From Pseudomonadota bacterium (lineage in GTDB: Bacteria > Pseudomonadota > Alphaproteobacteria > Acetobacterales > Acetobacteraceae): a stretch of 9,300 bases of DNA. The DNA lies in NCBI GenBank assembly GCA_021784255.1, contig JAJXSZ010000104.1, positions 1 through 9,300 on the forward strand. The letters run 5' to 3'. Below are positions 7,210 to 9,300 of the stretch, in pieces; positions within the stretch are counted from its first letter, which is position 1, and every line of letters begins with the position of its first letter. Made by a program: the position numbers and the translations under genes. The notes beneath the pieces were generated by a model. That model was given only the letters and a program-made list of their open reading frames with translations, made no database searches and was not told where the DNA came from.

Positions 7210-7234
7210 GGCCGGCGAAATCGATGGGCCGGCC
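7210..7234. terminator. GC-rich inverted repeat after acyP (possible terminator)
   Basis: GGCCGGC pairs with GCCGGCC in a perfect 7-bp all-GC stem around an 11-base loop, starting 21 bases after the acyP stop. It lacks a downstream T-run, so it would be an atypical terminator or an RNA 3'-end stabiliser. The location at the end of a five-gene run is its best support. Confidence 0.3.
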
Positions 7235-7291
7235 GCGATACGCCCCGTCTCCCCCGCGCCGGCGATGCGGATCGACGCGCCGGCACGTGCA

Positions 7292-7329
7292 ATCCCGGCC
7301 CGTACGATCCCGGCATCGGCAATCCCGGC
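7292..7329. repeat. Short repeat, three ATCCCGGC units with 15-bp period
   Basis: ATCCCGGC begins at 7292, 7307 and 7322, an exact 15-bp spacing, and the bases between the units are partly conserved (for example CGGCATCGGC and CGGCATGGGC). Fifteen bases is a multiple of three and in one plus frame reads as NPG/DPG-like pentapeptides. However, that frame shows no credible gene around it. Confidence 0.7.
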
Positions 7330-7465
7330 ATGGGCCAACATGGTTCTTCCGCATGCCCTCGCGCCGCGCGGCGCGGGGCGGGACCATCGAGGCGCCCTGT
7401 CTCGCCAGGCGAGATGAAGATCGCGCTAGCGGCCCGGTCTCCCGCGCCGGCGGTTCCTGCGTCGC

Positions 7466-8152
7466 TCAGAGAGCACGCGCGAAGACGCCGTTCCAGGCCG
7501 TCCGCAGTGCCGCGTCCGCCGCCGGCATCGTGGCTGGCCGACCCAGCGCCGCGAGGCTCGTCACGCCGTGCTCGCTGATGCCGCAGGGAATGATGCCGCC
7601 GAAATGACCGAGATCGGGCGCCACGTTGAGGGCGATGCCATGCCAGCTCACCCAGCGGCTGACCCGCACGCCGATCGCCGCGATCTTGTTCTCGGCGCCG
7701 GTCGCGGGGTCGGCCACCCAGATGCCGACACGGCCCGCCCGCCGCTCGCCGGCGACCCCGAGCAGGGTGAGCGCCCCGATCAGCCAGTCTTCCAGTCCAC
7801 CGACGAAGGCGCGCACGTCGCGCGGGCGGACCCGCCCGTGCGGGCGGGTCAGGTCCAGCATCACATAGGCCACGCGCTGGCCCGGCCCGTGATAGGTCCA
7901 GTGGCCGCCACGGCCGGTGCGGTAGGTGGGGAAACGCCTCGGGTCGATCAGCTCCTCGGGCCGGGCCGAGGTGCCGGCGGTGTAGAGCGGCGGATGCTCG
8001 ACCAGCCACACCCGCTCGCCCGCACCCTGCTCGCGGATGGCCGCGGCATGCTCGCGCATGGCCGTTTCCGCCGCCTCGTAAGGTGTGAATCCAGGGCTTT
8101 GCAGCCATTCCACCGCATCGGCCGGCACGAGCGTTGAAGCGGCTGCCGTCAT
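7466..8152 (-). CDS. lipB: Lipoyl(octanoyl) transferase LipB
   Basis: LipB moves the octanoyl group from acyl carrier protein to a lysine on lipoyl domains (E2 subunits of pyruvate and 2-oxoglutarate dehydrogenases, and GcvH), through a thioester on a cysteine; LipA then adds sulfur. The product is 228 residues, a normal length. Visible motifs: VWLVEHPPLYTAGTSA (48-63); RGGHWTYHGPGQRVAYVMLDL (81-101), with the conserved YHGPGQ; ENKIAAIGVRVSRWVSWHG (154-172), with catalytic Lys156; and IIPCGISEHGVTSL (187-200), with nucleophile Cys190. All key residues are present. ATG at 8150-8152 is the only sensible start and gives a short, non-conserved N-terminal lead, but no clear Shine-Dalgarno precedes it. 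The gene diverges from tRNA-Leu with 23 bases between, so its own promoter must lie within or beyond the tRNA gene. lipA is not in the window. Confidence 0.97.
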   Translation of the reverse strand: MTAAASTLVPADAVEWLQSPGFTPYEAAETAMREHAAAIREQGAGERVWLVEHPPLYTAGTSARPEELIDPRRFPTYRTGRGGHWTYHGPGQRVAYVMLDLTRPHGRVRPRDVRAFVGGLEDWLIGALTLLGVAGERRAGRVGIWVADPATGAENKIAAIGVRVSRWVSWHGIALNVAPDLGHFGGIIPCGISEHGVTSLAALGRPATMPAADAALRTAWNGVFARAL

Positions 8153-8162
8153 CGGCTATACG
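8134..8162 (+). promoter_or_regulatory. Predicted sigma-70 type promoter of tRNA-Leu
   Basis: TTGAAG at 8134-8139 and TATACG at 8157-8162 are separated by exactly 17 bases, an ideal housekeeping promoter geometry. Transcription would start near 8169-8170, about 6 bases before the mature tRNA 5' end at 8176, leaving a short leader for RNase P. The -35 box lies inside lipB codons 5-7 on the other strand, and the lipB start codon sits in the spacer. Confidence 0.6.
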
Positions 8163-8175
8163 CCCGGCGCCGCGT

Positions 8176-8261
8176 GCGGTCGTGGCGGAATGGTAGACGC
8201 GCAAGCTTGAGGTGCTTGTGGGGGAAACCCTGTGGAAGTTCGAGTCTTCTCGACCGCACCA
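8176..8261 (+). tRNA. tRNA-Leu (anticodon GAG)
   Basis: An 86-base class II tRNA with the 3' CCA encoded. The acceptor stem pairs GCGGTCG (8176-8182) with CGACCGC (8251-8257), followed by A and CCA. The D stem is GCG/CGC (8185-8187 with 8198-8200), around a loop containing the invariant GG. The anticodon stem CAAGC/GCTTG (8202-8206 with 8214-8218) encloses loop TTGAGGT, giving anticodon GAG at 8209-8211, which reads CUC and CUU. The long variable arm (8219-8233) has a GGG/CCC stem, as expected for leucine. The T arm is GGAAG/CTTCT around TTCGAGT. CUC is a frequent leucine codon in the neighbouring genes, consistent with this isoacceptor being important here. Confidence 0.97.
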
Positions 8262-8284
8262 TCATCCTGGCCCAGCTGATTTTT
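8261..8284 (+). terminator. Possible terminator after tRNA-Leu
   Basis: Directly after the tRNA an imperfect stem (ATCA with TGAT, and CTG with CAG, around a GCC loop and small bulges) runs into five T residues at 8280-8284. The stem is weak, but this is the only T-run near the tRNA 3' end. The proposed stem begins on the last base of the encoded CCA. Confidence 0.35.
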
Positions 8285-8290
8285 CCATTC

Positions 8291-8341
8291 GTCTGATGCT
8301 CGCCCCGGTCTGATGCTCGCCCTGGTCTGATGCTCGCCCTG
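8291..8341. repeat. 17-bp tandem repeat, three copies
   Basis: GTCTGATGCTCGCCCTG is repeated head to tail at 8291-8307, 8308-8324 and 8325-8341. Copies two and three are identical, and copy one differs at one base (C for T near its end). A degenerate GTCGAT follows at 8343-8348. It lies between the tRNA 3' end and the maeB leader, with no spacers, so it is a minisatellite-like array, not CRISPR. Confidence 0.92.
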
Positions 8342-8457
8342 GGTCGATAGGCCGGGGCCGGCGCGCCGGTATGCAACAGCTCGCCCGCCTGTGCTAGCGA
8401 CGGGCAAGACCATCGCGCGGCGGCCGCGCGAGCGGCCTGGGCGACGATGTTCCCGGG

Positions 8458-8462
8458 AGGAG
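8458..8462 (+). promoter_or_regulatory. Ribosome binding site of maeB
   Basis: AGGAG within the longer purine run GGGAGGAG ends 6 bases before the ATG at 8469. This is the strongest Shine-Dalgarno sequence in the window and fixes the maeB start. Confidence 0.85.
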
Positions 8463-8468
8463 ATCGGC

Positions 8469-9300
<832 letters not shown>

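Larger units (their letters stand above)
7190..7465. other. Non-coding gap between convergent acyP and lipB
   Basis: These 276 bases separate the acyP and lipB stop codons. No reading frame shows a recognisable protein. Three structures stand out. One is an inverted repeat with GGCCGGC at 7210-7216 and GCCGGCC at 7228-7234 (11-base loop). Another is a short 15-bp-period repeat at 7292-7329. The third is a compact palindrome at 7400-7414 (TCTCG, CCAGG, CGAGA). Neither hairpin has a T-run on either strand, so no canonical intrinsic terminator is assigned, though the inverted repeats could still help end both converging transcripts. Confidence 0.6.
8262..8468. other. Spacer and leader between tRNA-Leu and maeB
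   Basis: These 207 bases hold the possible tRNA terminator, a 17-bp tandem repeat, a 12-bp perfect palindrome CCGGCGCGCCGG at 8358-8369, and the maeB ribosome binding site. No gene is seen. A maeB promoter must lie here if the gene is not read from the tRNA. The best guess is a poor one, a TGCTAG-like -10 at 8392-8397, with no convincing -35 at good spacing. Confidence 0.5.

Noticed and set aside
7330..7578. Small plus-strand gene in the acyP-lipB gap beginning at the ATG at 7330
   Set aside because: No ribosome binding site, Arg/Ala/Pro-rich composition, no domain, and it runs into the lipB coding region on the opposite strand.
8155..8160. TATAGC on the minus strand as the lipB -10 box
   Set aside because: Transcription from it would begin at or inside the lipB start codon, and no -35 element lies at suitable spacing.
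8291..8341. CRISPR array
   Set aside because: The 17-bp units are directly adjacent with no spacers, there are only three, and no cas gene is present.
8176..8400. Integration (att) site of a mobile element at the tRNA-Leu 3' end
   Set aside because: No repeat of the tRNA 3' end is seen downstream, and no integrase or other mobility gene is present; maeB, a core gene, follows at once.

Overview
The window looks like a stretch of core chromosome from an alphaproteobacterium, most likely Rhodospirillales and possibly Acetobacteraceae. The DNA is very GC-rich (roughly 70% by eye), with strong third-position GC in the genes. An ATP12-type F1-ATPase assembly chaperone is present, a family found in alphaproteobacteria and mitochondria. 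The ribosomal protein L17 carries an acidic C-terminal tail of the kind common in this class. The lineage is an inference from gene content; no marker here gives a genus.

Layout. (1) Positions 1-694: the 3' end of a ribosomal protein/RNA polymerase operon, with the C-terminal domain of rpoA (cut by the window edge) followed by rplQ. (2) 717-1238, minus strand: a GNAT acetyltransferase converging on rplQ. (3) 1320-7189, plus strand: a tightly packed run of five genes. These are rarA (replication-fork AAA+ ATPase), an RluC-type 23S rRNA pseudouridine synthase, a large AsmA-family envelope protein, ATP12, and acylphosphatase. Three of the four junctions overlap by 4, 4 and 1 bases; only the junction before asmA has a gap, of 50 bases. 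(4) 7190-7465: a non-coding gap with GC-rich inverted repeats and a short 15-bp-period repeat. (5) 7466-8152, minus strand: lipB (octanoyltransferase). (6) 8176-8261, plus strand: tRNA-Leu(GAG), diverging from lipB with only 23 bases between them. (7) 8262-8468: a leader holding a 17-bp tandem repeat in three copies. (8) 8469 to the window end: the malic enzyme domain of maeB, running off the edge.

Most genes are housekeeping: transcription and translation (rpoA, rplQ, tRNA-Leu, pseudouridine synthase), replication-fork maintenance (rarA), ATP synthase assembly, lipoylation of 2-oxoacid dehydrogenases (lipB) and malate-to-pyruvate conversion (maeB). lipB and maeB both bear on pyruvate metabolism, but they are on opposite strands and nothing shows shared control.

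I see no phage, transposon, CRISPR, toxin-antitoxin or secondary-metabolite signature, and no evidence for a new multi-gene system. The points most worth a second look are small: a tRNA promoter whose -35 box lies inside the lipB coding sequence, two families of short tandem repeats in gaps, and an asmA gene set inside an overlapping rarA-to-acylphosphatase cluster.
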